DNA from: Paenibacillus flagellatus
GTDB taxonomy: Bacteria; Bacillota; Bacilli; Paenibacillales; NBRC-103111
Assembly: GCF_003217775.1 (NCBI RefSeq)
Contig: NZ_QJVJ01000009.1
Location: forward strand, 1 to 64,000
Length of the DNA: 64,000 bases
Direction: 5' to 3'
The stretch's first letter is position 1. The number at the start of each line of letters is the position of its first letter. The notes under the pieces are model-generated. The model made no database searches and was not told where the DNA came from. It was given only the letters and a program-made list of their open reading frames with translations. A program made the translations under genes and the position numbers. Shown in pieces: positions 11,646 to 20,555 of this stretch.

Positions 11646-11818
11646 CCATGCGTCCCGCCGGCCGGGCACAAAACATTTTCTTTGATGTCCAACATGTGGT
11701 ATAGTTGAAATTGGATAGGAGGGCCGTTTCCCGTCCTTTGACGGCGCCTTTCTCGGAGCTTCCGGATACGGTCTTTTTCGTCGCAATTACATAGACAAGG
11801 TTTAGGAGGACGTTTATT

Positions 11819-12565
11819 TTGGCCCGTCGTCGCATACAACTCGCTCTGCTCTTTACGTCGTTGCTGCTCGTCCTGTCCGGCTGCAGCAGCATGTCGGCGC
11901 AAACGAATCCGATCAACCCGGAGAACGGGATTTGGGACCGCTATTTCGTGCATCCGCTTTCTTCGCTGCTCAACTGGTTCGCGGATATTCTCTGGGGCCA
12001 ATACGGCCTGTCGATTCTGGTCGTGACGATCATCATCCGCTTCCTCGTCCTTCCGCTGACGCTCAAGCAATACCGGAGCTCGAAGGCGATGCAGGCGATC
12101 CAGCCGGAAATGAAGAAGATCAAGGACAAGTTCAAGGACGACCCGAAGAAGCAGCAGGAAGAAACGATGAAGCTGTTTCAAAAGCACGGCGTCAATCCGC
12201 TTGCGGGATGTTTGCCTCTGCTCGTCCAGATGCCGATTCTGATCGCGCTGTATAATGCGATCGTCCGCAACGGCGAGATCAGCCAGCATACGTTTCTGTG
12301 GATGCAGCTCGGTACGCCGGACCAGTTCTACGTGCTGCCGACGCTCGCGGCTATTACGACATGGCTGCAGCAAAAGGTAATGGCGACGCAAATGACGCCG
12401 CAAATGCAAAGCTTGATGATCATCTTCCCGATTTTGATCTTCGTCATGTCGATGAATTTCGCATCGGCGTTGCCGTTGTATTGGGTATACAGCAACCTGT
12501 TCACGGTCGTGCAATCTTATTTTCTATACGGTAGATCAAATCAAAAGGGTGGCCTATCGAAATGA
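11819..12565 (+). CDS. yidC: membrane protein insertase YidC (SpoIIIJ type), lipoprotein
   Basis: YidC inserts proteins into the cytoplasmic membrane; the SpoIIIJ form is also needed in sporulation. The 248-residue product has a signal peptide ending in lipobox LVLSGC (Cys about residue 21), then a YidC/Oxa1 domain with about five membrane segments. The conserved positive charge in the groove is probably the Arg of TIIIRFLVLP, and a cytoplasmic Lys-rich hairpin follows (KKIKDKFKDDPKKQ). The start is TTG at 11819, 9 nt after AGGAGG. Its stop overlaps the jag ATG. Confidence 0.96.
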   Translation: MARRRIQLALLFTSLLLVLSGCSSMSAQTNPINPENGIWDRYFVHPLSSLLNWFADILWGQYGLSILVVTIIIRFLVLPLTLKQYRSSKAMQAIQPEMKKIKDKFKDDPKKQQEETMKLFQKHGVNPLAGCLPLLVQMPILIALYNAIVRNGEISQHTFLWMQLGTPDQFYVLPTLAAITTWLQQKVMATQMTPQMQSLMIIFPILIFVMSMNFASALPLYWVYSNLFTVVQSYFLYGRSNQKGGLSK

Positions 12566-13182
12566 AAACAATCGTTGTCACGGGCAAAACGATCGAAGAA
12601 GCGGTGAAATCCGGACTCGCGAAATGGAACGTGCCGGAGGAACGGGTGAAGGTGCAGGTGCTTGAGCAGCCGTCGAAAGGGCTGTTCGGCCTGATCGGCT
12701 CGAAGGACGCCAAAGTCGAGCTGGAGCTGATCCCGGATGCGTTGGAGGAAGCCGTCCTTTTTTTGGGGGACGTATTTCGTACGATGAACATCCAAGTGAC
12801 AATCGATCGTGTAGACACCGTTGACGGCGTACAGTTTAATTTGAGCGGCAAAGAATTGGGCATTCTGATCGGCAGACGGGGGCAGACGCTCGATTCGCTC
12901 CAATATCTGGTCAATATCGTGGCCAACCGGTATTCCGACTCCCACGTCCGGATCGTGCTGGATGCGGAAAATTTCCGCGGCCGCCGAAAGCAGACGCTCG
13001 AGGAGCTTTCGGACCGGCTGGCCAAGCGGGTTATCCGCACGCGCAAGGAAGTCGTGCTCGAGCCGATGTCCGCGCAGGAGCGCAAAGTAATCCATTCCCA
13101 GCTGCAAAATCACCCCGAGGTGAAGACGTTCAGCAAGGGAGAAGAACCGAACCGGAGAGTCGTGATCGCGATCCGGCAATGA
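12562..13182 (+). CDS. jag: RNA-binding protein Jag/KhpB (SpoIIIJ-associated)
   Basis: The 206-residue product has an N-terminal Jag domain (MKTIVVTGKTIEEAV to about 50), a KH domain with GRRGQTLDSLQYLVN, and a C-terminal R3H domain (RKVIHSQLQNHPEVKTFSKG). KhpB pairs with KhpA as a small-RNA-binding regulator of cell shape and division in other Firmicutes. Its ATG overlaps the yidC stop as ATGA, so the two are translationally coupled. Confidence 0.95.
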   Translation: MKTIVVTGKTIEEAVKSGLAKWNVPEERVKVQVLEQPSKGLFGLIGSKDAKVELELIPDALEEAVLFLGDVFRTMNIQVTIDRVDTVDGVQFNLSGKELGILIGRRGQTLDSLQYLVNIVANRYSDSHVRIVLDAENFRGRRKQTLEELSDRLAKRVIRTRKEVVLEPMSAQERKVIHSQLQNHPEVKTFSKGEEPNRRVVIAIRQ

Positions 13183-13216
13183 TGGGCTCCGGCAGGGAGC
13201 TGATTCGGGAACGCGG

Positions 13217-13240
13217 GCCGTGCGTACGCGCACGGCTTTT
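13217..13240 (+). terminator. possible terminator after jag
   Basis: GCCGTGCG-tac-GCGCACGGC followed by TTTTGCGG. The U tract is short; a stronger hairpin follows at 13272. Confidence 0.5.
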
Positions 13241-13271
13241 GCGGATTATCGCGGCAATCGCGCTTTTCATG

Positions 13272-13310
13272 CAATGACTTCGCAAAAGCGGAAGTCATTG
13301 TTTTTCTTTT
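13272..13310 (+). terminator. terminator between jag and mnmE
   Basis: CAATGACTTCGC-aaaa-GCGGAAGTCATTG (one bulged G), then TTTTTCTTTT. It closes the rpmH-to-jag unit. Confidence 0.8.
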
Positions 13311-13369
13311 CCCGGGGACACTAGCGACAATATGCCATGAACCGGGATTCGGAAGGGTGGTGGAACAAC

Positions 13370-14746
13370 ATGATGACGGATACGATCGCGGCGATCTCGA
13401 CCCCGGCGGGGGAAGGGGGCATCGCCGTTATCCGGATAAGCGGACCGGACTCGGTCGGCATCGCGGATCGCATATTCTCTTATAAAGGAAAGCTGAGTGA
13501 CGAGCCGACGCATACGGTTCATTACGGCCATATTACGCATCCTTCGACCGGCGAGCGGATCGAGGAAGTGCTGGTCACCGTCATGCTTGCGCCTCGATCA
13601 TTTACGACGGAGGACGTCGTCGAGATCAGCTGCCACGGCGGAATCATTTCGGTCAAGAAAGTGCTCGATCTCGTGTTGGAGCAGGGAATACGTTTAGCCG
13701 AACCCGGAGAGTTTACGAAGCGGGCCTTCCTGAACGGCCGGATCGATCTGGCGCAGGCGGAAGCGGTCATCGATTTGATCCGCGCCAAATCGGACCGTGC
13801 GTTCAAAATCGCGCTGAAGCAGGTGGAAGGCTCGCTGTCCAAGCAGGTGAAGCAGCTCCGTCACCGGCTCGTCGAGCTGATGGCGCATATCGAGGTCAAC
13901 ATCGATTATCCCGAGCACGACGTCGAGGAGCTGACGAACGCGTATATCCGGGACAAATGCTCGGCCGCGATCGACGAGCTGGAGAAGCTGCTCGTAACGG
14001 CGGAGCAGGGGAAAATTTTGCGGGAAGGCATCGTCACGGCGATCGTGGGACGGCCGAACGTCGGGAAATCGTCGCTGCTGAATGCGCTCGCCCAGGATAA
14101 CAAGGCGATCGTCACCGATATTCCCGGCACGACGCGCGACGTGATCGAGGAGTACGTCAACTTGAACGGAATTCCGCTCAAGCTGCTCGATACGGCCGGA
14201 CTGCGCGAGACGGAGGACGTCGTGGAGCGGATCGGGGTCGAACGGTCAAGGACGGCGTTGACCGACGCCGATCTGATCGTGCTCGTACTGAATTGGAACG
14301 AGCCTCTTCACGAGGACGAGAAAAGGCTGATCGAGGACGTGCGGGACCGGCAAACGGTCGTCGTGCTGAACAAAACCGATCTGCCGCAGCGGACGGACGT
14401 TTCATATATCGAACGGCGTTTTCCCGCGGAGCGTATCGTTCGCATGTCGGTCAAGGAGCAGGAAGGGATCGAGACGCTCGGCAGAGCGATCGGCGAGCTG
14501 TTCTTCGGCGGGCAGCTGGAGACGAACGATATGACGTACGTGAGCAATGTGCGGCATATTCATTTGTTGAAGAGGGCGAAAAGCGCTCTCGAGGAAGCGT
14601 ACCGGGCGGCGGATGAACGGGTGCCGATCGATATGATCCAGATCGATATCCGCTCCTCTTGGGAGCATCTCGGCGAGCTGGTCGGGGATGCGGTGGGCGA
14701 ATCGCTCATCGATCAAATCTTTTCGCAATTTTGTCTTGGTAAATAA
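13370..14746 (+). CDS. mnmE: tRNA uridine-5-carboxymethylaminomethyl modification GTPase MnmE
   Basis: MnmE works with MnmG to put the cmnm5 group on the wobble uridine of several tRNAs. The product of about 458 residues has an N-terminal folate-binding domain (MTDTIAAISTPAGEGGIAVI), a helical domain, and an inserted G domain with GRPNVGKSSLLNAL, DIPGTTRD, DTAGLRE and NKTD. It ends in the redox-linked FCLGK. The open frame reaches back to 13337; the start is 13370 or the adjacent Met at 13373, after GGTGG. mnmG follows by 27 bp. Confidence 0.97.
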   Translation: MMTDTIAAISTPAGEGGIAVIRISGPDSVGIADRIFSYKGKLSDEPTHTVHYGHITHPSTGERIEEVLVTVMLAPRSFTTEDVVEISCHGGIISVKKVLDLVLEQGIRLAEPGEFTKRAFLNGRIDLAQAEAVIDLIRAKSDRAFKIALKQVEGSLSKQVKQLRHRLVELMAHIEVNIDYPEHDVEELTNAYIRDKCSAAIDELEKLLVTAEQGKILREGIVTAIVGRPNVGKSSLLNALAQDNKAIVTDIPGTTRDVIEEYVNLNGIPLKLLDTAGLRETEDVVERIGVERSRTALTDADLIVLVLNWNEPLHEDEKRLIEDVRDRQTVVVLNKTDLPQRTDVSYIERRFPAERIVRMSVKEQEGIETLGRAIGELFFGGQLETNDMTYVSNVRHIHLLKRAKSALEEAYRAADERVPIDMIQIDIRSSWEHLGELVGDAVGESLIDQIFSQFCLGK

Positions 14747-14773
14747 ACGAAAGATGCAAAGGAGGGTTACTCT

Positions 14774-16663
14774 ATGAGTTATGAGGCGGGACGATTCGAA
14801 GTCATCGTCATCGGGGCCGGCCACGCCGGTTGCGAGGCGGCTTTGGCGGCGGCGCGCATGGGCTGCGAAACGCTGCTGCTTACGATCAATCTTGACATGG
14901 TCGCATTCATGCCGTGCAATCCTTCGATCGGCGGGCCGGCGAAAGGTCATGTCGTCCGCGAGATCGACGCGCTTGGCGGGGAGATGGGGCGCAACATCGA
15001 CAAAACGTTCATTCAGCTGCGGATGCTGAATACGGGGAAAGGTCCGGCCGTTCACGCGCTGCGGGCGCAGGCGGACAAATTTTTGTACCAGCATACGATG
15101 AAGGAAACGATTGAACGCCAAGAGAAGCTGACGCTGCGGCAAGGGATGGTCGAGGAGCTAATCGTCGAAGACGGAGCCTGTACGGGTGTCGTGACGAAGA
15201 CAGGGGCGAGATATTACGGCAAGGCGATCGTCCTGACGACGGGCACCTACTTGCGCGGAAAAGTGATTATGGGCGATCTCATGTACGAGAGCGGACCGAA
15301 CAACCAGCAGCCGTCGGTGAAGCTGTCGGAAAACTTGAAGGAGCTCGGCTTCGACCTTGTTCGCTTCAAGACGGGGACGCCGCCGCGCGTGCAGAAGGAA
15401 ACGATCGATTTCTCGAAGATGGAGATCCAGCCCGGCGACGAGCAGCCGAAATATTTCTCGTACGAAACGGAGCCGTTCGCCCGGGAGCAGTTGCCTTGCT
15501 GGTTGACCTATACGTCGGCCGATACGCACGAGATCATCAACAACAATTTGCACCGGGCACCGATGTTCTCGGGGGCGATTGAGGGGACCGGTCCGCGATA
15601 TTGCCCATCGATCGAGGATAAAATCGTGCGGTTCAGCGATAAACCGAAGCATCAAATTTTTTTGGAGCCGGAAGGACGGCACACGTCGGAGTATTACGTG
15701 CAAGGACTGTCGACGAGTATGCCGGAGGAAGTGCAGCTCGAGATTTTGCGTTCCATTCCTGGTCTGGAAAACGTGAAAATGATGCGCACCGGCTATGCGA
15801 TCGAATACGATGCGGTCGTACCGACGCAGCTGTGGCCGTCGCTGGAGACGAAGCGAATTTCCGGGTTATTTACCGCTGGTCAAATAAATGGAACGTCCGG
15901 GTACGAGGAAGCGGCGGGACAAGGCATTATGGCTGGTATTAACGCCGCACGAAAAGTGCAGGGCAAAGAGCCGGTCGTGCTCGATCGCTCGCAGGCGTAC
16001 ATCGGCGTCTTGATCGACGACTTGGTGACGAAAGGGACGAGCGAGCCTTACCGTTTGCTCACATCGCGTGCGGAATATCGGTTGCTGCTGCGCCACGATA
16101 ACGCGGATTTGCGTCTGACGCCTACCGGATATGAAATCGGGTTGATCTCCGAGCAGCGATACGAGAAGTTTCTTCATAAGAAATCGACGGTCGCTTTGGA
16201 AATCGACCGATTGAAGACGACGAAGGTTCGACCGGAGCCGCATGTGCAGCAGATGCTGACTGATGCGGGAACGGTTCCGCTCAACAATGCGGTCGATCTG
16301 ATCACGCTGCTTCGCCGGCCGGAAATTACGTATGCCCATCTGGAGCAGCTGTCCCCCTCGCCGTTCGAGCTGAATGACGAGATGAAGGAGCAGGTGGAAA
16401 TTCAGATCAAGTACGAGGGCTATATCGAAAAGCAGCTGCTGCATGTCGAGCGGTTAAGCAAGATGGAGAAGAAGAAGCTGCCGGAAGATTTGAATTACGC
16501 CGACATTCACGGTATCGCAAATGAGGCGAAGCAGAAGCTGGCGCAAATTCGTCCGCTTTCGATCGGGCAAGCTTCCCGCATATCGGGCGTTACGCCGGCG
16601 GACATTTCGATTCTTCTCGTTTACTTGGAGCAATACAACAAAACGGCGGCGGCAAGAGGTTGA
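14774..16663 (+). CDS. mnmG: tRNA uridine-5-carboxymethylaminomethyl modification enzyme MnmG
   Basis: MnmG is the FAD- and NADH-dependent partner of MnmE. The 629-residue product has the dinucleotide-binding [17 protein letters not shown] near the start, the conserved [14 protein letters not shown], and [12 protein letters not shown] in the FAD domain. The C-terminal part is the MnmE-binding helical domain. The start follows AAAGGAGG. Length is normal for the family. Confidence 0.98.
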   Translation: MSYEAGRFEVIVIGAGHAGCEAALAAARMGCETLLLTINLDMVAFMPCNPSIGGPAKGHVVREIDALGGEMGRNIDKTFIQLRMLNTGKGPAVHALRAQADKFLYQHTMKETIERQEKLTLRQGMVEELIVEDGACTGVVTKTGARYYGKAIVLTTGTYLRGKVIMGDLMYESGPNNQQPSVKLSENLKELGFDLVRFKTGTPPRVQKETIDFSKMEIQPGDEQPKYFSYETEPFAREQLPCWLTYTSADTHEIINNNLHRAPMFSGAIEGTGPRYCPSIEDKIVRFSDKPKHQIFLEPEGRHTSEYYVQGLSTSMPEEVQLEILRSIPGLENVKMMRTGYAIEYDAVVPTQLWPSLETKRISGLFTAGQINGTSGYEEAAGQGIMAGINAARKVQGKEPVVLDRSQAYIGVLIDDLVTKGTSEPYRLLTSRAEYRLLLRHDNADLRLTPTGYEIGLISEQRYEKFLHKKSTVALEIDRLKTTKVRPEPHVQQMLTDAGTVPLNNAVDLITLLRRPEITYAHLEQLSPSPFELNDEMKEQVEIQIKYEGYIEKQLLHVERLSKMEKKKLPEDLNYADIHGIANEAKQKLAQIRPLSIGQASRISGVTPADISILLVYLEQYNKTAAARG

Positions 16664-16665
16664 AG

Positions 16666-17391
16666 ATGTTGGATCCCGTACAAGTTCGGTTTTCGGAATT
16701 GCTTGCGGAACGGAATATGTCGATTACGGATACGCAATGGAGTCAGTTCGAGACGTATTACCGCGAGCTTGTCGAGTGGAACGAGAAAATGAATTTGACC
16801 GGCATTACGGAGAGGGAGCAAGTCTATATCAAGCATTTCTACGATTCGCTTTCTCTCTCTTTTTTTGTGCCCGTATCGGGTGTAGAGACGTTGGCGGATA
16901 TTGGCTCCGGCGCGGGCTTTCCGAGCATTCCGCTTAAAATCATGTTTCCTCACTTGCGGGTAACGATTATCGATTCTTTGAACAAACGAATTCAGTTTTT
17001 GAATCATCTCGTCCAAGCTCTCGGGTTGGTCGATGTGCAATGCATGCACGGCCGCGCGGAGGACGAAGCACGCAAGCCGGAGCTTCGAGACGCCTTCGAT
17101 CTCGTGACGGCGAGAGCGGTAGCGAAACTAAACGTATTGAACGAGTTTTGCCTTCCGTTCGCGAAGCCCGGCGGACTGTTCGTCGCAATGAAAGGTTCGG
17201 ATCCCGAGGGAGAAGTAACGGAGGCGGCGTTCAGCTTGAAGGAGCTGCGCGGAGAAGTGAAGGTGACGCATCGATTTGAGCTTCCGTTCGAGCAATCCGA
17301 GCGGCATCTGATTGTTATACGGAAAGCATCTCCGACACCCAAAAAATATCCGCGCAAAGCGGGGACGCCGTTGAAGCAGCCGCTGATGTAA
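16666..17391 (+). CDS. rsmG: 16S rRNA (guanine-N7)-methyltransferase RsmG
   Basis: RsmG methylates G527 of 16S rRNA with SAM; loss gives low-level streptomycin resistance in other species. The product of about 241 residues has the SAM motif ADIGSGAGFPSIPLKI and the family opening region YYRELVEWNEKMNLTGIT. A TTG at 16660 overlaps the mnmG stop, but ATG at 16666 fits the upstream GAGG better. The C-terminal tail (KKYPRKAGTPLKQPLM) matches the family. Confidence 0.97.
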   Translation: MLDPVQVRFSELLAERNMSITDTQWSQFETYYRELVEWNEKMNLTGITEREQVYIKHFYDSLSLSFFVPVSGVETLADIGSGAGFPSIPLKIMFPHLRVTIIDSLNKRIQFLNHLVQALGLVDVQCMHGRAEDEARKPELRDAFDLVTARAVAKLNVLNEFCLPFAKPGGLFVAMKGSDPEGEVTEAAFSLKELRGEVKVTHRFELPFEQSERHLIVIRKASPTPKKYPRKAGTPLKQPLM

Positions 17392-17408
17392 CTCGGCGGC
17401 TGTTTTTT
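17377..17408 (+). terminator. terminator overlapping the rsmG stop
   Basis: CAGCCG (17377-17382) pairs with CGGCTG (17397-17402), followed by TTTTTT. The rsmG stop codon lies in the loop. Confidence 0.75.
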
Positions 17409-17423
17409 AAGTCATGTGTAAAA

Positions 17424-17439
17424 TGTTCCACGTGAAACA
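17424..17439. promoter_or_regulatory. parS site 1 (ParB-binding)
   Basis: TGTTCCACGTGAAACA, a perfect 16-bp match to the B. subtilis parS consensus. ParB (Spo0J) loads here, spreads, and recruits SMC. It lies between rsmG and noc. Confidence 0.96.
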
Positions 17440-17829
17440 TTTCCAAATAGTTTCGGGCGCTCAGGCAGGAAAACTGCTGTTTTTGGAGAATTAGTAAGTA
17501 TGGGGTCGAATGCTACATAACCGGCACGAAAACAAAGGTTTTTCGACATCGACAGTACGTTCAAGCGTTACTTATGAAAGCTGTCCAAGTATTTTTTGGG
17601 GGACGAAAACGCCCGTTTTTAGATTTTTCATTGATCCAAGATAAGCAAGCCATGTTTGAATCCCATTCGATCTCTTTAATGTTGACGGGGGCCACTGTCC
17701 AACGAAACGCAGGACAAGGCGCTTTTCTCGCTTGGAAGTACGGACAATGATGAAGCTTCTCGATCTGACGGTGAATCCTGATCGGCAATGATTCATCGCA
17801 TGGAAAGGAATCGGGTGATTGTTTGCCAT
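17440..17829. other. intergenic stretch before noc
   Basis: About 390 bp between parS and the noc start with no gene I can support. Minus-strand frames of 75 and 89 codons (17561-17841) are open but have no convincing ribosome site or recognisable family, so I leave them out. I do not see a clear promoter; noc must be read from somewhere in this stretch. Confidence 0.5.
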
Positions 17830-18651
17830 ATGAAAGAACAAATCTCCAAACTATTCGGATTTTCGGAGCGGACCAACCAAGAAGAAGTGAAAAACATTCC
17901 TGTGAACGAAATCGTTCCGAGTCCCTATCAACCGAGGACTATTTTCGATGATGAGCGGATCGACGAGCTGTGCCAAACGATTAAAACTCACGGGGTCATT
18001 CAACCGATCGTCGTTCGGATTCGTAATCAAAAATTCGAAATTATTGCAGGGGAACGCAGGTGGCGCGCGGTTAAAAAGCTCGGGCTCGATACCGTGCCCG
18101 CCATCGTTCGGGAGTTCAACGACGCCCAAGCGGCTTCGATCGCGCTGATTGAAAACCTGCAGCGCGAAGGGCTTACTGCAATCGAAGAAGCGGTCGCTTA
18201 TCAGCAGCTGATGGAGATTCATGAACTGACGCAGGAAAGCTTGGCGCAGCGTCTGGGGAAAAGTCAATCGACCATCGCCAACAAAATCCGTTTGCTTCAG
18301 CTAAGCGAGCCCGTGAAGCAGGCGCTGCTGGAACGCAAAGTGACGGAACGACACGCCCGTGCGCTTCTCGCGCTCGACAACGAAGAATTGCAGCTTAAAG
18401 TACTGGACGAAATTATATCGAAAGAGTTGAACGTGAAGCAGACGGAGGCACGCGTTCAATATTATAAGGAAGCGGCGGCGATCAAGAAAAGCAAGCGGAT
18501 CTCGTTCTCGAAAGATATTCGACTTGCGTTGAATACGATCCGTCAATCGGTCGAGATGGTGGCCGGTTCCGGATTGCAAATCAAAACCGACGAAAAAGAT
18601 CACGAAGACCATTATGAGTTTATTATTCGTATTCCGAAGCGTCCTTCTTAA
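17830..18651 (+). CDS. noc: nucleoid occlusion protein Noc (ParB family)
   Basis: Noc is a ParB-like CTPase that binds dispersed DNA sites and keeps the division septum off the nucleoid. The product of about 273 residues begins [11 protein letters not shown], the membrane-targeting amphipathic helix of Noc. ParB-type motifs follow: [20 protein letters not shown] and [12 protein letters not shown]. An HTH for DNA binding comes next ([24 protein letters not shown]). An upstream GTG (17815) with AAAGGA is an alternative start, but the ATG at 17830 matches the family N-terminus. The paralogue parB follows after parA. Confidence 0.95.
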   Translation: MKEQISKLFGFSERTNQEEVKNIPVNEIVPSPYQPRTIFDDERIDELCQTIKTHGVIQPIVVRIRNQKFEIIAGERRWRAVKKLGLDTVPAIVREFNDAQAASIALIENLQREGLTAIEEAVAYQQLMEIHELTQESLAQRLGKSQSTIANKIRLLQLSEPVKQALLERKVTERHARALLALDNEELQLKVLDEIISKELNVKQTEARVQYYKEAAAIKKSKRISFSKDIRLALNTIRQSVEMVAGSGLQIKTDEKDHEDHYEFIIRIPKRPS

Positions 18652-18696
18652 CCGATTATCGAATCATCGTTGATGAATAATAACTTCGACTATTCG

Positions 18697-18724
18697 GCTC
18701 CCTTCGTTGGAGCTTTTCTTTTCG
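18697..18724 (+). terminator. terminator after noc
   Basis: GCTCC-cttcgtt-GGAGC followed by TTTTCTTTT. Confidence 0.75.
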
Positions 18725-18856
18725 CATTTTATTCTTTTTATGCGCTACTGGGCATGGTATGATGGTAGAGCGCACTTTGCTAGATTCAATGAGGCGGATC
18801 ACGTTGGCATGCTGATGCGGCATGCCTTGGAGCAATTTTGATTGAGGTGAACTCTT

Positions 18857-19618
18857 TTGGCAAAAACGATAGCGATAACGAACCAGAAGGGCGGAGTCGG
18901 CAAGACGACGACTTCGGTTAATCTGGGCGCCTGTTTGGCCACGTTGGGGAAAAAGGTGCTGCTGGTCGATATCGATCCGCAGGGCAATACGACAAGCGGG
19001 ATCGGAATCAATAAGGCGGACGTCATGTATTGCATATACGATGTCATTATTAACGATGTTCATCCGAAAGAGGCGACGGTCGACACGGCCATACCGAATT
19101 TGAAGGTTATCCCGGCCACCATTCAATTGGCCGGGGCGGAAATTGAGCTCGTGCCGACGATATCGCGTGAAGTCCGGTTGAAAAAATCGTTGCAGCTGGT
19201 TAAGCATATGTACGATTATATTTTGATCGATTGCCCTCCGTCGCTTGGGATATTGACGGTCAATTCGTTGACGGCGGCGGATTCGGTCATTATTCCGATT
19301 CAATGCGAATATTACGCTTTGGAAGGATTGAGCCAGCTGTTGAACACGGTCAGGCTGGTGCAGAAGCATTTGAATACTAGCCTTCAGATCGAAGGCGTGC
19401 TGCTCACGATGTTCGATGCGCGTACGAATCTCGGTATTCAAGTTATCGAGGAAGTGAAGAAGTATTTTCAGCAAAAAGTGTACCAAACGATTATTCCGCG
19501 AAACGTACGTTTGGGCGAGGCGCCCAGCCACGGGCAATCGATCATAACGTACGATCCTCGATCCAAAGGTGCGGAAGTATACATGGAATTGGCGAAGGAA
19601 GTGGTTTCCTATGAGTAA
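18857..19618 (+). CDS. parA: chromosome partitioning ATPase ParA (Soj)
   Basis: ParA/Soj is a Walker-type ATPase that works with ParB in origin segregation and also controls DnaA. The 253-residue product has the deviant Walker A KGGVGKTTT near residue 11 and VDIDPQGNTTSG, IDCPPSLG as later motifs. The start is TTG at 18857, preceded by GAGGTGA. It overlaps parB by 8 bp. Confidence 0.98.
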   Translation: MAKTIAITNQKGGVGKTTTSVNLGACLATLGKKVLLVDIDPQGNTTSGIGINKADVMYCIYDVIINDVHPKEATVDTAIPNLKVIPATIQLAGAEIELVPTISREVRLKKSLQLVKHMYDYILIDCPPSLGILTVNSLTAADSVIIPIQCEYYALEGLSQLLNTVRLVQKHLNTSLQIEGVLLTMFDARTNLGIQVIEEVKKYFQQKVYQTIIPRNVRLGEAPSHGQSIITYDPRSKGAEVYMELAKEVVSYE

Positions 19619-20465
19619 ACGTCTCGGCAAAGGACTCGACGCTTTGATTCCATCGTTGAATGTAAGCGAAGACGATAAAGTCATTGAAATTCCTTTGAAG
19701 GAGCTTCGTCCGAATCCGTATCAGCCGCGAAAAACGTTCAACGAGGATTCGATCGGTGAGCTGGCGCAGTCGATCAAGGAGCATGGCGTTATCCAGCCGA
19801 TTATCGTAAGAAGCGTCTTGAGAGGCTTCGAAATCATTGCAGGGGAAAGACGATTCCGTGCTTCCCAGCAATGCGGACTGGAGAAAATTCCGGCGGTCGT
19901 GCGAAAGTTTACGGATCAGCAGGTGATGGAAATCGCACTGATCGAGAACGTCCAGCGTGAAGATCTGAACGCGATTGAAATCGCAAACGCGTATCAAGCG
20001 CTGGTCGATCAATTTCAGTTTACGCAGGAAGAGCTATCCGTGAAGGTTGGGAAAAGTCGGTCGCACATCGCAAACTTTTTGCGCCTGCTTCAGCTGCCCG
20101 AAGATGTGAAGCAACATGTTTCACGTGGAACATTATCGATGGGGCATGCACGGGCGATCGTCGGAGTGAAGGACGATAAGGTAAAAAAAGAATTGGCCAA
20201 CTTGACGGTGAAAAACGAGTGGAGCGTACGCTACCTGGAGGATTATATCAAGGAGCTTGAGGAAGCGAAGCAGCCGCAAAAAAACAAGCCGAAAGACAAA
20301 CGCAAAGATCCTTATATCGACCAAGTGGAAGAGACGCTGCGCGATCGATATCGGACGACGGTGAAGATCAAGCATCAAAACGATAAAGGGAAAATCGAAT
20401 TGCTGTATTATTCGAAGGATGATTTGGAACGGTTGTTGGAGCTACTGCAGGGGAAAATAAGTTAA
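19611..20465 (+). CDS. parB: chromosome partitioning protein ParB (Spo0J)
   Basis: ParB is the parS-binding CTPase clamp. The 284-residue product begins MSKRLGKGLDALIPSLN, the conserved ParA-stimulating Lys-rich start, then has RPNPYQPRKTF, the CTP-binding GERRFRASQQ, an HTH (QEELSVKVGKSRSHIANFLRL) and a dimerising C-terminus. The longer open frame from 19569 overlaps parA coding sequence and is not used. A perfect parS site lies inside the gene, as in B. subtilis. Confidence 0.98.
   Translation: MSKRLGKGLDALIPSLNVSEDDKVIEIPLKELRPNPYQPRKTFNEDSIGELAQSIKEHGVIQPIIVRSVLRGFEIIAGERRFRASQQCGLEKIPAVVRKFTDQQVMEIALIENVQREDLNAIEIANAYQALVDQFQFTQEELSVKVGKSRSHIANFLRLLQLPEDVKQHVSRGTLSMGHARAIVGVKDDKVKKELANLTVKNEWSVRYLEDYIKELEEAKQPQKNKPKDKRKDPYIDQVEETLRDRYRTTVKIKHQNDKGKIELLYYSKDDLERLLELLQGKIS
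20117..20132. promoter_or_regulatory. parS site 2, inside parB
   Basis: TGTTTCACGTGGAACA, the exact reverse complement of site 1 and a perfect consensus, inside the parB coding sequence. B. subtilis keeps a parS at the equivalent place within spo0J. Confidence 0.96.
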
Positions 20466-20480
20466 GAGCGCCAAAGAGAC

Positions 20481-20534
20481 AGCATACCAAAGCTCATTGC
20501 CCGCCCAACGGACTATGACGATGGTATGCTTTTT
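20481..20534 (+). terminator. terminator after parB
   Basis: Perfect 9-bp inverted repeat AGCATACCA / TGGTATGCT with a 32-nt loop, followed by TTTT. Confidence 0.65.
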
Positions 20535-20555
20535 CGTAAAAGGAGTGTGCGTCCG

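Noticed and set aside
17561-17841. Minus-strand frames of 75 and 89 codons before noc
   Set aside because: No ribosome site, no recognisable family, and one overlaps the noc start. A decayed insertion remnant cannot be excluded, but nothing supports it.
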